Origin: Kitasatospora sp. NA04385
Lineage (GTDB): Bacteria > Actinomycetota > Actinomycetes > Streptomycetales > Streptomycetaceae
NCBI RefSeq assembly: GCF_013364235.1
Contig: NZ_CP054919.1
Span: 6,889,728 to 6,953,727 of the forward strand
DNA: 64,000 bases
Reading direction: 5' to 3'
The notes beneath the pieces are model-generated. The model was not told the DNA's origin and did not search any database. It saw nothing but the letters and a program-made list of their open reading frames with translations. Shown piece by piece: positions 45,433-54,296 of the stretch. Each line of letters starts with the position of its first letter. Position 1 is the stretch's first letter. The position numbers and the translations under genes are program-made.

Positions 45433-47720
45433 ACGAGTCCCCCGAGGTGAACGGACCGCCGGGCCCGGACGGGGAGCGCGCGCAAACCGCACCGGAGACG
45501 GAGACGGAGGCGGAGACCGCACCGGAAGCGAGGCCCGCGCGGGGCGCGGGCCCGACGGCGGCGGAGACGGCCGACGGGGACGGGGCGGCCGACGGGGACG
45601 GGGCGGCGGACGCGGCCGCCGGGTTCCACACCGCCTGGGCCGTCATGCTGCGCGCCGGGCACGGCGCCGCCGTGCGCCCCGGCGTGCTCAACCCGCTGAT
45701 CGCCCGCACCGCCGAACTGCTGCACCGCGCCGCCCGGGAGCACCCGTTCCGCCCCGAACTGGCCGCCCAGGCCGGCGCGCTGCTCATCGACAACCAGTTC
45801 ACCGACCCGCAACTGCTCGCCGACACCGTGCAGTTGATCCAGCGCCAGCCCGTCCCCGACGACCGCGGCCCGGCGCTCAGCGGCGCCTTCGCGGCCGGCT
45901 GGGCGGCCGCCCTGCGCGAGCGCACGCTGCGCGAGCAGGAGGCGATCCGGCTCGCCGCCGACACCGCCCGGCAGGAGGTCGAGAAGGCGCTGCGCGCCTC
46001 CGAGGCCCGCTTCCGCGCCCTGTTCGAGTCCGCGGCGATCGGCATCGGCCTCGGCGACACCGACGGCAACATCCTGGCCGTCAACCGGGCCCTCGGCGAC
46101 ATCTTCGGCGGCGGCCCCGAGGACATGACGGGCGTGCGCGTCAACGACCTGGTCCACCCCGAGGACACCCCCGGCGTGTGGGAGGCGTACGAGGAGCTGA
46201 TCAGCGGCAAGCGCGAGTACTTCCAGTTCGACAAGCCGTACTACCGCCGCGACGGCGAAGTGGTGTGGACGCACCTGACCGTCTCGCTGATCCGCGACGA
46301 CGACGGCGCGCCGCTCTACCAGGTCGCCATGCTGGAGGACGTCACCGACCGCTACCGCCTGCAGGAGCGGCTGCGCCACCAGGCCACCCACGACCCGCTG
46401 ACCGGGCTGCCCAACCGGGCCGCGTTCTTCGAACGGCTGGAGAAGCTCTTCGAGGAGCCGGAGCCGGACGTCCGCTTCGGCCTGTGCTACGTCGACCTGG
46501 ACGGCTTCAAGATCGTCAACGACAGCCTCGGCCACGACATGGGCGACCAGCTGCTGACCGTGGTGGCCCGTCGGCTGGAGAACGCGCTCAGCCCGCTCGG
46601 CCACATGGTGGCCCGGCTCGGCGGCGACGAGTTCGTGGTGCTGCTGGAGAACTGCCGGGGCGAGCAGGAGGCCGTCGCCGCCGCCAAGACCGTGCTCGCC
46701 GCGCTCACCAAGCCCGTGGTGATCGGTGACCACCGGCTCGCCGTCGGCGCCAGCGTCGGCGTGCTGGAGCGGCGGATCGCCACCACCACGCCCGGCGCCG
46801 CCGTCCGGGCCGCCGACCTCACGCTGTACCGGGCCAAGGAGGCCGGGCGCGGCCGCTGGACGCTGTTCGACCCCAAGGAGAACGCGCGCGCCGTCAGCCG
46901 GTACGCGGTGTCCGTCCGGATGCCCGCCGCCCTGGACCGCGGCGAGTTCTTCATCGACTACCAGCCGATGGTCGACCTCGCCTCCGGCGCGATGACCGGC
47001 GTCGAGGCGCTGGTGCGCTGGCGGCACCCGCAGCTCGGGGTGCTCGGCCCGGAGGAGTTCGTCGGCGTCGCCGAGGAGACCGGGCTGATCATGCCGCTCG
47101 GCCGCTGGGTGCTGGAGCAGGCCTGCGAGCAGGCCGCCGACTGGGTCGCCAGGTTCGGCGACCGGGCGCCCAAGCTCAGCGTCAACCTGGCCGTCCGGCA
47201 GGCCCGCAACGCCGGACTGGTCGGCGACATCGAACGCACCCTGCGCAGCACCGGGCTGGACCCGTCCATGCTGCAACTGGAGATCACCGAGTCGACCGTG
47301 GTCGGCCCCGAGGACGAGGCGCTCAAGGCGCTGCACGCGCTGGTCGACATGGGCGTCTCGCTCTCCGTCGACGACTTCGGCACCGGCTGGTCCAACCTCG
47401 CCTACCTGCGCGACCTGCCGGTCTCCAACCTGAAGATCGCCGGGTCCTTCGTCGGCGACCTGCACGACCCCGCCAAGGACACCCACCTCGGCTGGCGGAT
47501 CGTCAGCGGACTGGTCTCGCTCGCCCACACCCTGGGCCTGTCGGTCACCGCGGAGGGCGTGGAGAGCCGCGCCGACGCCGAACGCCTGCGCCTGATGGGC
47601 TGCGACCTCGCCCAGGGCTGGCACTTCGGCCGCCCCGTGCGCCCCGCCGAGATCGCCCGCCGGATCGCCGAAGCCGACCTGGAGGCCCCGCCCGAGCCGG
47701 GCTTCGGCTACGGGAACTGA
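45429..47720 (+). CDS. PAS-GGDEF-EAL cyclic di-GMP signalling protein
   Basis: The 763-residue protein has an acidic disordered N-terminus (to about 65) and a helical region (about 70-180). A PAS domain follows (about 190-310: F-E-S-A-A-I-G-I-G-L, Y-Y-R-R-D-G-E-V-V-W-T-H). GGDEF is intact (R-L-G-G-D-E-F, about 396), with the receptor site apparently absent. EAL has E-A-L-V-R-W, S-V-N-L, E-I-T-E-S, D-D-F-G-T-G and A-E-G-V-E, plus G-C-D-L-A-Q-G-W-H-F-G. The usual L-K-I-D reads L-K-I-A. It is soluble, so probably a RmdA-like regulator of c-di-GMP and development. GTG 45429. Confidence 0.9.
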   Translation: MNESPEVNGPPGPDGERAQTAPETETEAETAPEARPARGAGPTAAETADGDGAADGDGAADAAAGFHTAWAVMLRAGHGAAVRPGVLNPLIARTAELLHRAAREHPFRPELAAQAGALLIDNQFTDPQLLADTVQLIQRQPVPDDRGPALSGAFAAGWAAALRERTLREQEAIRLAADTARQEVEKALRASEARFRALFESAAIGIGLGDTDGNILAVNRALGDIFGGGPEDMTGVRVNDLVHPEDTPGVWEAYEELISGKREYFQFDKPYYRRDGEVVWTHLTVSLIRDDDGAPLYQVAMLEDVTDRYRLQERLRHQATHDPLTGLPNRAAFFERLEKLFEEPEPDVRFGLCYVDLDGFKIVNDSLGHDMGDQLLTVVARRLENALSPLGHMVARLGGDEFVVLLENCRGEQEAVAAAKTVLAALTKPVVIGDHRLAVGASVGVLERRIATTTPGAAVRAADLTLYRAKEAGRGRWTLFDPKENARAVSRYAVSVRMPAALDRGEFFIDYQPMVDLASGAMTGVEALVRWRHPQLGVLGPEEFVGVAEETGLIMPLGRWVLEQACEQAADWVARFGDRAPKLSVNLAVRQARNAGLVGDIERTLRSTGLDPSMLQLEITESTVVGPEDEALKALHALVDMGVSLSVDDFGTGWSNLAYLRDLPVSNLKIAGSFVGDLHDPAKDTHLGWRIVSGLVSLAHTLGLSVTAEGVESRADAERLRLMGCDLAQGWHFGRPVRPAEIARRIAEADLEAPPEPGFGYGN

Positions 47721-48043
47721 AACACCCTTCGCCGCCCTGCTCCGCCGCTCGCCGTCACGGAGTCGGCCGACCGGTGTGGACATTTGCCAGGGGTCGAAAT
47801 CGCATAGGAAAAACATGGTTGTAAGGGGCGTGCCGTGGCTGCCTCTGCTGCCCCGCTGTGAAGAAGAGGTTCGAGGGGGTGGGTTCGCGGGTTCTGGTGC
47901 GAGAGCGGCCCACAGCTGAGCTGGAGGGTGTGGAAGTTTTCCTATAGGAAATTTTGGTCACTTCTCTTGCGGCGCCCGTGGCTGCGGCTGCATCCTTCCC
48001 CTCGACCGGAGAGCCGGCCCGACTCGTCGAAAGAGCCCCGACC
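47721..48043. other. Promoter region before the SGNH hydrolase gene
   Basis: There is no gene. It has AT-rich spots unlike the surroundings: ATAGGAA at 47804 and a palindrome at 47938-47951. GTG-rich G tracts fill the rest. Confidence 0.6.
47938..47951. promoter_or_regulatory. 14-bp palindrome TTTCCTATAGGAAA
   Basis: This perfect palindrome, extended by TTTT on its right, sits 92 bp before the start codon. It is the strongest candidate operator or promoter element here. Confidence 0.5.
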
Positions 48044-49783
48044 ATGTCCGACCGCGCCCACCCGCAGCCCTCCGCTGACGCCAGCGCCGAGACCGGGGTG
48101 TCGCGTCGGCACGTCCTGCGTGCCGCCGCTTCCGCCGGGGCGCTGTTCGCGCTGTCCTCGATCGCGGAGTTCACCCCGGTAGCGGCCGCGGTGGCGCGCT
48201 CGGACGGCCGGACGGCGGTCGCGCCGCCCGCGCCGTTCGAGGTCTTCCAGTTCGTCAACCGCAGGACCGGCAAGGCCGTCGACGTGCCGGGGGCGTCCAC
48301 CGCGGTGGGCACCGGCCTGATCCAGTACGCCCCGCACTCCGGCGGCAACCAGCAGTTCCGACTGACACCGGTCGGCGAGGGCCTGTACGAGATGTCCACC
48401 ACTCACGGCGGCATCCCGCTGGCGTGGGACATGGACGGCGGTTCCTCGGCCGACGGCGCCAAGCTCATCCAGTGGAACCCGACGCACGCCCTCAACCAGC
48501 AGTGGAGGATCACCGAGGCGGGCGGTTACGTGACCCTCGCCTGCGCCCGCAGTGGGAAGGTCCTGGGCGTCACCGGCGACTCGACCGCCGACGGCGCGGC
48601 CGTCGAGCAGCAGACCCCCAACGGCGGTACCGGCCAGCAGTGGCAGCGCATCGCCTGCACCCGAGTCGGCGCCTGGGCGCCGAGCCTGACCGCCGGCGGC
48701 CCCGCCTTCAGCAACCAGACGATCCGGATGGTGGTGCACAGCAGCGTCGCCGGCTCGAACGCCCGGATCACCCTGTCCAACCGGTACGGCGGCGGCGCGC
48801 TCGATATCGGGGCCGTGACCATCGCCGTGCAGGCCGGCGGGGCGGCGGCGAAACCGGGCACCACCCAGAACGTCACCTTCGGCCAGTCCGGCCAGGTCTC
48901 GATACCCGCCGGCGGAGAGGTCGTCAGCGACATCATCCCGGTCTCGGTCGCCGCCGGGCAGAACATGCTCGTCAGCCTCTACGTGCCCGGCGCGACGGGC
49001 GCGTCCACCTGGCACCTCGACGCGTACGACACCGCCTACACGGCTGCCGGAAACCACACCGGTGACGGCGCCGCCACCGCCTTCGGCAACCCCCGCAACT
49101 CCTGGTACTACCTGGCGGGCTTCGACGTGACGTCGCCCGAGGCGACCGGCACCGTCGTCGCCTTCGGCGACTCGATCACGGACGGCTACGCCTCCTCCCT
49201 CGGCACCTACAGCCGGTGGCCCGACGTCCTCGGACGCCGGCTGGGCGCCGAACCGGGCGGCCAGAAGCTGGCCGTCGTCGACGCGGGCATCGGCGGCAAC
49301 CGCGTCCTCACCGACGTCCCCAGCGTCATCCAGGGAGTCAGCGCCCTCAAACGCTTCGGCCGCGACGCGCTCGGCCAGCCGGGCGTCACCAACGTCATCC
49401 TCTTCGAGGGCATCAACGACATCGGCAACAACGCCGGCCCGAACGGCCGGCCGCTGACCGCGCAGGACCTCATCAACGGCTACCGCACCCTGATCGACCA
49501 GGCCCACGCAGCCGGCGTCCGCATCATCGGCGCGACCCTCATGCCCAACAAGGGCATGGGGTACTACACGCCCGCCGCGGAAGCGATCCGACAGAGCGTC
49601 AACGACTGGATCCGCACCGGCGGGGCCTTCGACGGCGTCGTCGACTTCGACCAGGTCATGCGCAACCCCGCGGACCCGGCCGCCCTCAACCCGGTCTACG
49701 ACTCGGGCGACCACATCCACCCCAACGACACGGGCATGAAGGCGATGGCCGACGCGGTCGACCTGCGGATGCTGCGCGTCTGA
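48044..49783 (+). CDS. Tat-exported ricin-type lectin/SGNH hydrolase
   Basis: The 579-residue protein has a twin-arginine signal (S-R-R-H-V-L-R-A-A-A-S, about 20-50). A ricin B-like beta-trefoil follows (about 65-205, repeated Q-W motifs such as N-Q-Q-F-R-L, N-Q-Q-W-R-I, G-Q-Q-W-Q-R-I), then a beta-sandwich linker (about 210-365). A C-terminal SGNH/GDSL esterase has A-F-G-D-S-I-T-D-G (Ser), G-I-G-G-N-R (Gly), G-I-N-D-I (Asn) and D-H-I-H-P-N-D (Asp/His). It probably deacetylates or de-esterifies extracellular polysaccharide. ATG 48044; the frame opens 30 codons earlier. Confidence 0.85.
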   Translation: MSDRAHPQPSADASAETGVSRRHVLRAAASAGALFALSSIAEFTPVAAAVARSDGRTAVAPPAPFEVFQFVNRRTGKAVDVPGASTAVGTGLIQYAPHSGGNQQFRLTPVGEGLYEMSTTHGGIPLAWDMDGGSSADGAKLIQWNPTHALNQQWRITEAGGYVTLACARSGKVLGVTGDSTADGAAVEQQTPNGGTGQQWQRIACTRVGAWAPSLTAGGPAFSNQTIRMVVHSSVAGSNARITLSNRYGGGALDIGAVTIAVQAGGAAAKPGTTQNVTFGQSGQVSIPAGGEVVSDIIPVSVAAGQNMLVSLYVPGATGASTWHLDAYDTAYTAAGNHTGDGAATAFGNPRNSWYYLAGFDVTSPEATGTVVAFGDSITDGYASSLGTYSRWPDVLGRRLGAEPGGQKLAVVDAGIGGNRVLTDVPSVIQGVSALKRFGRDALGQPGVTNVILFEGINDIGNNAGPNGRPLTAQDLINGYRTLIDQAHAAGVRIIGATLMPNKGMGYYTPAAEAIRQSVNDWIRTGGAFDGVVDFDQVMRNPADPAALNPVYDSGDHIHPNDTGMKAMADAVDLRMLRV

Positions 49784-49979
49784 ACCCGGTCTTCGACCCG
49801 GGCGGCCGTCACGCCGACCTGGGGTTTCGGCGCGGCCGCCGGTCGGGCCGCCTTCGCGCGGACGTCGCCAAGCCCCCGCCGCAGCCGGGCGTGCGCGAGG
49901 ACCGCAGCCGGGCGTGCGCGAGGACCGCGGCCGCGCCGGGCGCTGGATCGAGCGCCGCTCCCGCGCCTTGTGGTTCCGG

Positions 49980-50282
49980 GGGTGCGGTCACGGTCACCGC
50001 AGCAGTCAGCAGTTCCACGTGCACCCGCTGATCATCGAAGACGTTGAACGCCTCCCAGGTCCACATCTCCCGCCGGGCCGTGAGCGGAACGACGCCGAGG
50101 GAAACCCGGGGAAGGCTCATCAGGGCAAGCAGGTAGCCGAGTTGGCCCGCCGTGGTCTCGGAGCCGCCCACCCGGTTTCGCGGCACCGACTCCTCCACCA
50201 GGACGGCGAACCGGCGCTCTCCGTCCCGAACCACGCCGTCCGAGCGGACCACCCGAGCCGCGACCGCCTCCGCCACATCGTC
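49980..50282 (-). pseudogene. DUF5753 (XRE-type regulator) fragment
   Basis: About 100 codons read like the middle of the DUF5753 domain that follows the HTH in streptomycete XRE regulators: V-A-A-R-V-V-R-S-D-G, L-V-E-E-S-V-P-R-N-R-V-G-G, Q-L-G-Y-L-L-A-L, R-E-M-W-T-W-E-A-F, V-H-V-E-L-L-T-A-A. The HTH is absent and the sequence beyond 49980 is unrelated, with no domain end. It is a remnant. Confidence 0.7.
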
Positions 50283-50377
50283 AGGGGTCCGAGCACAGCT
50301 CCCGAAGCCGCGCGGCCACTGCATCACGGGCTGCCTGAACGCTGGACGAAGGGGGCCGAGCCATGGGATCGAGCGCG

Positions 50378-50611
50378 CTGGAGCTCGAAGTCCTGCTGGG
50401 GAACGGCGCGTTGCCACCCTGCTTCGAAGGCTCCCACGCGGCGCTTCACCACTTCGGGGTCGTCGCTCATCACGTTACCGAGGAACGCGCCGTCGCCGGA
50501 GAACAGGCCGAACTTCGCCACCCTGCCGTCGAACAGCCAGAGGTCGTTCCCCGGCAGCACCAGGTCGGAGGCCGGCTCGCGGGTCCTGCCTTCGGTCAGG
50601 CCGTACTCATC
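50378..50611 (-). pseudogene. DUF6879-like fragment
   Basis: About 78 codons show L-P-G-N-D-L-W-L-F-D-G-R-V-A-K-F, G-L-F-S-G-D-G, D-D-P-E-V-V-K and A-F-E-A-G-W-Q-R-A-V-P. These match the C-terminus of DUF6879 proteins that usually stand beside DUF5753 regulators. The N-terminus is missing, and it starts inside the end of the ribA frame. With the DUF5753 fragment it is the residue of one regulatory cassette. Confidence 0.6.
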
Positions 50612-51252
50612 CGCAACATGTCGTGCGCGAGGGAGAAGGCCGTTCCGTCGGCCTTGGCGCGCAGGTAGCGGAGGTTGCTGGGGGAGAGGTGGACGCCGGT
50701 GGGGACGCGTTCGGTGATGGTGATGCCGAGGGCGGTGAGCTGGGCGGCCTTGTCGGGGTTGTTGCTGAGCAGGCGGACGGCGGGGGTGTCGAGGGCGGCG
50801 AGCATCTGGGCGGCGGCGGTGTAGTCGCGGCCGTCCTCGGGCAGGCCGAGGGCGGCGTTGGCCTGGTAGGTGTCGAGGCCGGAGTCCTGGAGGGCGTAGG
50901 CGTCGAGCTTGTTGTAGAGGCCGATGCCGCGGCCCTCCTGGCGGAGGTAGAGCAGGTGGCCGCCGGTCTCGGCGATGCGCTGGACGGACTCGCGCAGCTG
51001 GGGGCCGCAGTCGCAGCGGGCGGAGCCGAAGACGTCGCCGGTGAGGCACTCGGAGTGCAGGCGGACCAGCGGGGCGGCGGTGGCGGACGGGTCGCCGAGG
51101 GTGAGGGCGAGGTGTTCGGCGCCGTCGGCCAGGCCGTGGAAGGTGTGCACCTCGGCCTCGACGCGGTAGCCGTCGGGAAAGGCGAGGGGCACGCGCACGC
51201 GGGAGCGGACGGTGGCGGCGGGCAGCGGCGGGGTGGTCTCGGGATGCGTCAT
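50596..51252 (-). CDS. ribA: GTP cyclohydrolase II
   Basis: The 218-residue RibA has the zinc motif E-C-L-T-G-D-V-F-G-S-A-R-C-D-C and active-site parts L-R-Q-E-G-R-G-I-G-L and L-D-T-Y-Q-A-N. N-P-D-K, V-P-T-G and S-N-L-R-Y-L follow. It opens the GTP ring as the first step of riboflavin synthesis. It lacks the RibB half found in many actinomycete fused enzymes, so it may be an extra copy or a specialised-metabolite enzyme. ATG 51252 has GAGG 7 nt upstream. Two operator-like palindromes lie before it. Confidence 0.9.
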   Translation of the reverse strand: MTHPETTPPLPAATVRSRVRVPLAFPDGYRVEAEVHTFHGLADGAEHLALTLGDPSATAAPLVRLHSECLTGDVFGSARCDCGPQLRESVQRIAETGGHLLYLRQEGRGIGLYNKLDAYALQDSGLDTYQANAALGLPEDGRDYTAAAQMLAALDTPAVRLLSNNPDKAAQLTALGITITERVPTGVHLSPSNLRYLRAKADGTAFSLAHDMLRMSTA

Positions 51253-51328
51253 GTCGGGTCCTCCGGGGCCGCGAGTGGGGTGCGCCTGCGGTCCGGTGCG
51301 AGGGGTGCGCGCGGGCCGCCCGGGCGCG

Positions 51329-51394
51329 GGTTGTTCAAATTCGAACCGGATCGTGCCCGCCCGACGCTACACCGTGGTTCCAATTTGAACAACC
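51329..51394. promoter_or_regulatory. Inverted pair of GGTTGTTCAAATTCGAACC elements upstream of ribA
   Basis: GGTTGTTCAAATTCGAACC (51329-51347) and its near-exact inverse GGTTCCAATTTGAACAACC (51376-51394, one mismatch) lie 28 bp apart. Each holds an internal TTCAAATT palindrome. This sits between the divergent ribA and 921-residue genes, fitting a MarR-type regulator of one or both. Confidence 0.7.
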
Positions 51395-51514
51395 GGCGTC
51401 CCGGACGGTGTTCCCGGCCCCGTCGGCCCCGCCGCGGCGGAGGTCTAAAACGTTCCGGGGGTGGGAAGTGGGCTGCCCAATGAGGCGTGGGCCTCGTCGA
51501 GGGGGGAGTGCGTC

Positions 51515-54280
51515 GTGGCAGTCGTCAAACGCATCACGGATCTGGTGGACTACACGGCGGTGCTGCCGTACGCCAACGAGATGTTCGGGGTGTACCAGCC
51601 GCTGATCGGCTGGCGGTCGGGGCGCAAGCGGGACCGGCACCGCAGGGGGGTGCGGGCCGAGCGGGACACGCTGCTGTACCGCCTGCAGCGGACGCTGTCG
51701 GACGGGGGCGAAGTGGCCTTCAACGCCGAGGACTTCGTCTCGGCGCCCGGGCTGCGTCCCGCCGTCTTCGCCGGCCCCCGGCTGGTCGAGCACGGCTCGG
51801 TGGTCCTCCAGGAGGTGGCGGCCGTCCTGCGCGGGCAGGGCGGCCGGCCGCTGGACGCGGACGGGTGGCGGAGCCTGCTGGATCCGGAACTGCTCACCCG
51901 GATCCTGCGCACCACGGTCGTCGGCCGGGCCAACGCCCTCGCGCAGCGGGCGTTCCGGGCGGCCACCCCGCAGCAGCAGCGGGCGACGGAGGACATCGGC
52001 GCGCTGCGGGAGGGCGGCCGGGCCGCAGCGCGCGCGCTGATCGACGACGAGGCGTCGATCGCGGGCGTGCTCGCCGCGCTGGCGGAGAGCGGGCGGGCGC
52101 AGGAGATCAACGGGATCTTCTTCGCGGACCTCGACGCCGACGGGGAGACCGCGTTCCGGGACGAGCTGGACCGGACCTCCGGCCGGGACGACGACCCGTA
52201 CCTGGCCTTCGACCCGAAGGGCGACCTCGGCGAGGTGAGCCTGTCCCCGCTGGGCGTGGTGCACCTGTTCCGGCAGTTCTTCTTCGAGCTCGACACCTTC
52301 CTCGGCACCCCGACCGGGCACGTGTGGCTCAGCCCCGGATCGACCGTGGAGCTGACCGAGACCACCACCCGTCGCCAGATCGTCGAACGGACGGTGGAGA
52401 GCGCGCTGGAGAGCGCCCTGAAGTCGGAGCGGAGCACCACCGACCAGGACGAGTTCAGCGAGGCGGTCAAGCAGGACAACAAGGACGACCTGAAGCTGGG
52501 CGTCACCACCTCCGTCAACCAGTCGTGGGGCACCGGCAGCGCCTCGGCGACGGCGAGCCTCAACATGGACAAGACCCAGCAGGTGGCCCGGGAGACCTCG
52601 CACAAGCGGATGCGCCAGCAGAGCGAGAAGCTGTCCAGCGAGATCCGGCAGAGCTACAAGTCGACGTTCAAGACGATGACCGACGTCACCGACACCTCCA
52701 GCAAGCGCTACGTCCTCGCCAACACCACCGACGACCTGGTCAACTACGAGCTGCGCCGGAAGATGCGCCAGATCGGCGTCCAGGTCCAGGACATCGGCTC
52801 CTACCTGTGCTGGGAGACCTTCGTCGACGAGCCCGGCACGGACCTGGGGCTGGCGACGCTGGTGCACCTGGCCCAGCCCGCCGACCTGCTGCCGGTGCCG
52901 GACCAGACCGAGATCCCCTACCCGCCGGACCGCATGGTGCCGTTCCAGGCCAACGCGACCTGGAACGTCGGCAACGGCTCCCGCAAGGGCTTCTACCCGC
53001 TCACGGCCGTCGACCCGCCGGCCGCGCCGGACGGTTACGTGCTGAAGCCGGGGCCGGGGCCGGAGGTCCTCCCGGCCACCCAGGTCTCCGCCACCGGCGA
53101 CGACTTCGTCGGCTCGTGGGAGTTCGGCTGCCGGATCAACGCCTCCGGGCAGCTGGACATCGGCGTGGTGACCGGGCCCGACGGGCTGAGCTGGAACAAG
53201 CGGGTCGACTTCGTGGTCGGTGGCGCGCTCAAGTACGTCGCCACGGACGCGAAGCGCTCCGAGGTGGACGCCGCGAACGCGGCGAGGAGGCAGGCGGGCA
53301 CCGACGCCTCGACGGCCAACGACCGCAAGACGAAGGAGGCGTTCGTCGGCGCGGTCAAGGACCGGATCGAGAAGGCCGGCGCGGTCCGGCGGCGGGTGTC
53401 GGAGGACCTGCGCGAGGAGGAGCGGATCGTCGTCTACCGCAAGCTGATCGCCTCGCTGATGTCCTCGTACCGGTACGAGCACGCCGAGGCGTCCAGCCGG
53501 CACGTGCTGTCCGAACTGATCAACTCGGTGTTCGACATCGAGAAGATGCTGTACTTCGTCGCGCCCGAGTGGTGGAGGCCCCGCGAGCTCGCCGGCGGCT
53601 ACCTGAGCCTCCAGAACCTCCGCGGCGACCTCGCGGACTCGCTGGTGAGCTGGTCCGACAGCCGGTCGCGGCCCGACAACTACCTGATCACCGACCAGTC
53701 GCAGCCGGCCGTGCTGGGCGCCTCGCTCGGCTGGCTGCTCCAGTTGGACGGGGACGGCCTGCGCAACGCCTTCCTGAACGCCCCCTGGGTCAAGGCGGTG
53801 ATCCCGGTCCGGCCCGGCAAGGAGAAGGCCGCGATCGCGTGGCTGCAGAACGTCGGCGTCGAGGGGACCGACGGCCTCGACGCCCTCTACTCCGCTCCGG
53901 GCGACGAACTCGACGCGATCCGCGCCGGGTCCGGCCGGGCGGCGGGGGCACCGGTGACGATCCGGGACGCCATCGACCACCTGTGCCGGCAGATCGCCGA
54001 CAAGCACCGGGAGTCCACCGAGGTGGGTTCGTACCCCGCCACCGAGGTCGACGACGAAGACAAGGTCAGCGCGACCCCGGTGGAGAAGGTGTTCGAGCAC
54101 GGCTTCTACCCGCTGGAGGGCGGGTTCCGGGCCGGTCCGACCGACACCGGCAAGGCACCCGACCCGAACAACACCGCACCGAACTTCCAGGTCTTCGACC
54201 AGTGGATCGAGGTGCTGCCCACCGACCAGGTCGTCCCCGTCCCGGTGGCCTACGACCCCAGGACCGGTCGGCAGCGGTGA
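51515..54280 (+). CDS. Large unrecognised protein with helix-loop-helix segment resembling pore-forming proteins
   Basis: The 921-residue protein starts at GTG 51515, after AGGGGGGAG 6 nt upstream. It has no signal peptide, membrane helix or catalytic motif I can name. The middle (about 285-405) has a charged coiled coil, then a polar Ser/Thr/Gly-rich strand pair (V-T-T-S-V-N-Q-S-W-G-T-G-S-A-S-A-T-A-S-L-N-M-D), then another long coiled coil (E-T-S-H-K-R-M-R-Q-Q-S-E-K-L-S). This is like the insertion hairpin of some beta-pore formers. The rest is alternating alpha/beta with an Arg/Glu-rich helix near 630-690 and a last acidic domain. Function unknown. Confidence 0.55.
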   Translation: MAVVKRITDLVDYTAVLPYANEMFGVYQPLIGWRSGRKRDRHRRGVRAERDTLLYRLQRTLSDGGEVAFNAEDFVSAPGLRPAVFAGPRLVEHGSVVLQEVAAVLRGQGGRPLDADGWRSLLDPELLTRILRTTVVGRANALAQRAFRAATPQQQRATEDIGALREGGRAAARALIDDEASIAGVLAALAESGRAQEINGIFFADLDADGETAFRDELDRTSGRDDDPYLAFDPKGDLGEVSLSPLGVVHLFRQFFFELDTFLGTPTGHVWLSPGSTVELTETTTRRQIVERTVESALESALKSERSTTDQDEFSEAVKQDNKDDLKLGVTTSVNQSWGTGSASATASLNMDKTQQVARETSHKRMRQQSEKLSSEIRQSYKSTFKTMTDVTDTSSKRYVLANTTDDLVNYELRRKMRQIGVQVQDIGSYLCWETFVDEPGTDLGLATLVHLAQPADLLPVPDQTEIPYPPDRMVPFQANATWNVGNGSRKGFYPLTAVDPPAAPDGYVLKPGPGPEVLPATQVSATGDDFVGSWEFGCRINASGQLDIGVVTGPDGLSWNKRVDFVVGGALKYVATDAKRSEVDAANAARRQAGTDASTANDRKTKEAFVGAVKDRIEKAGAVRRRVSEDLREEERIVVYRKLIASLMSSYRYEHAEASSRHVLSELINSVFDIEKMLYFVAPEWWRPRELAGGYLSLQNLRGDLADSLVSWSDSRSRPDNYLITDQSQPAVLGASLGWLLQLDGDGLRNAFLNAPWVKAVIPVRPGKEKAAIAWLQNVGVEGTDGLDALYSAPGDELDAIRAGSGRAAGAPVTIRDAIDHLCRQIADKHRESTEVGSYPATEVDDEDKVSATPVEKVFEHGFYPLEGGFRAGPTDTGKAPDPNNTAPNFQVFDQWIEVLPTDQVVPVPVAYDPRTGRQR

Positions 54281-54296
54281 CCGGCGCCGGAGGGCT

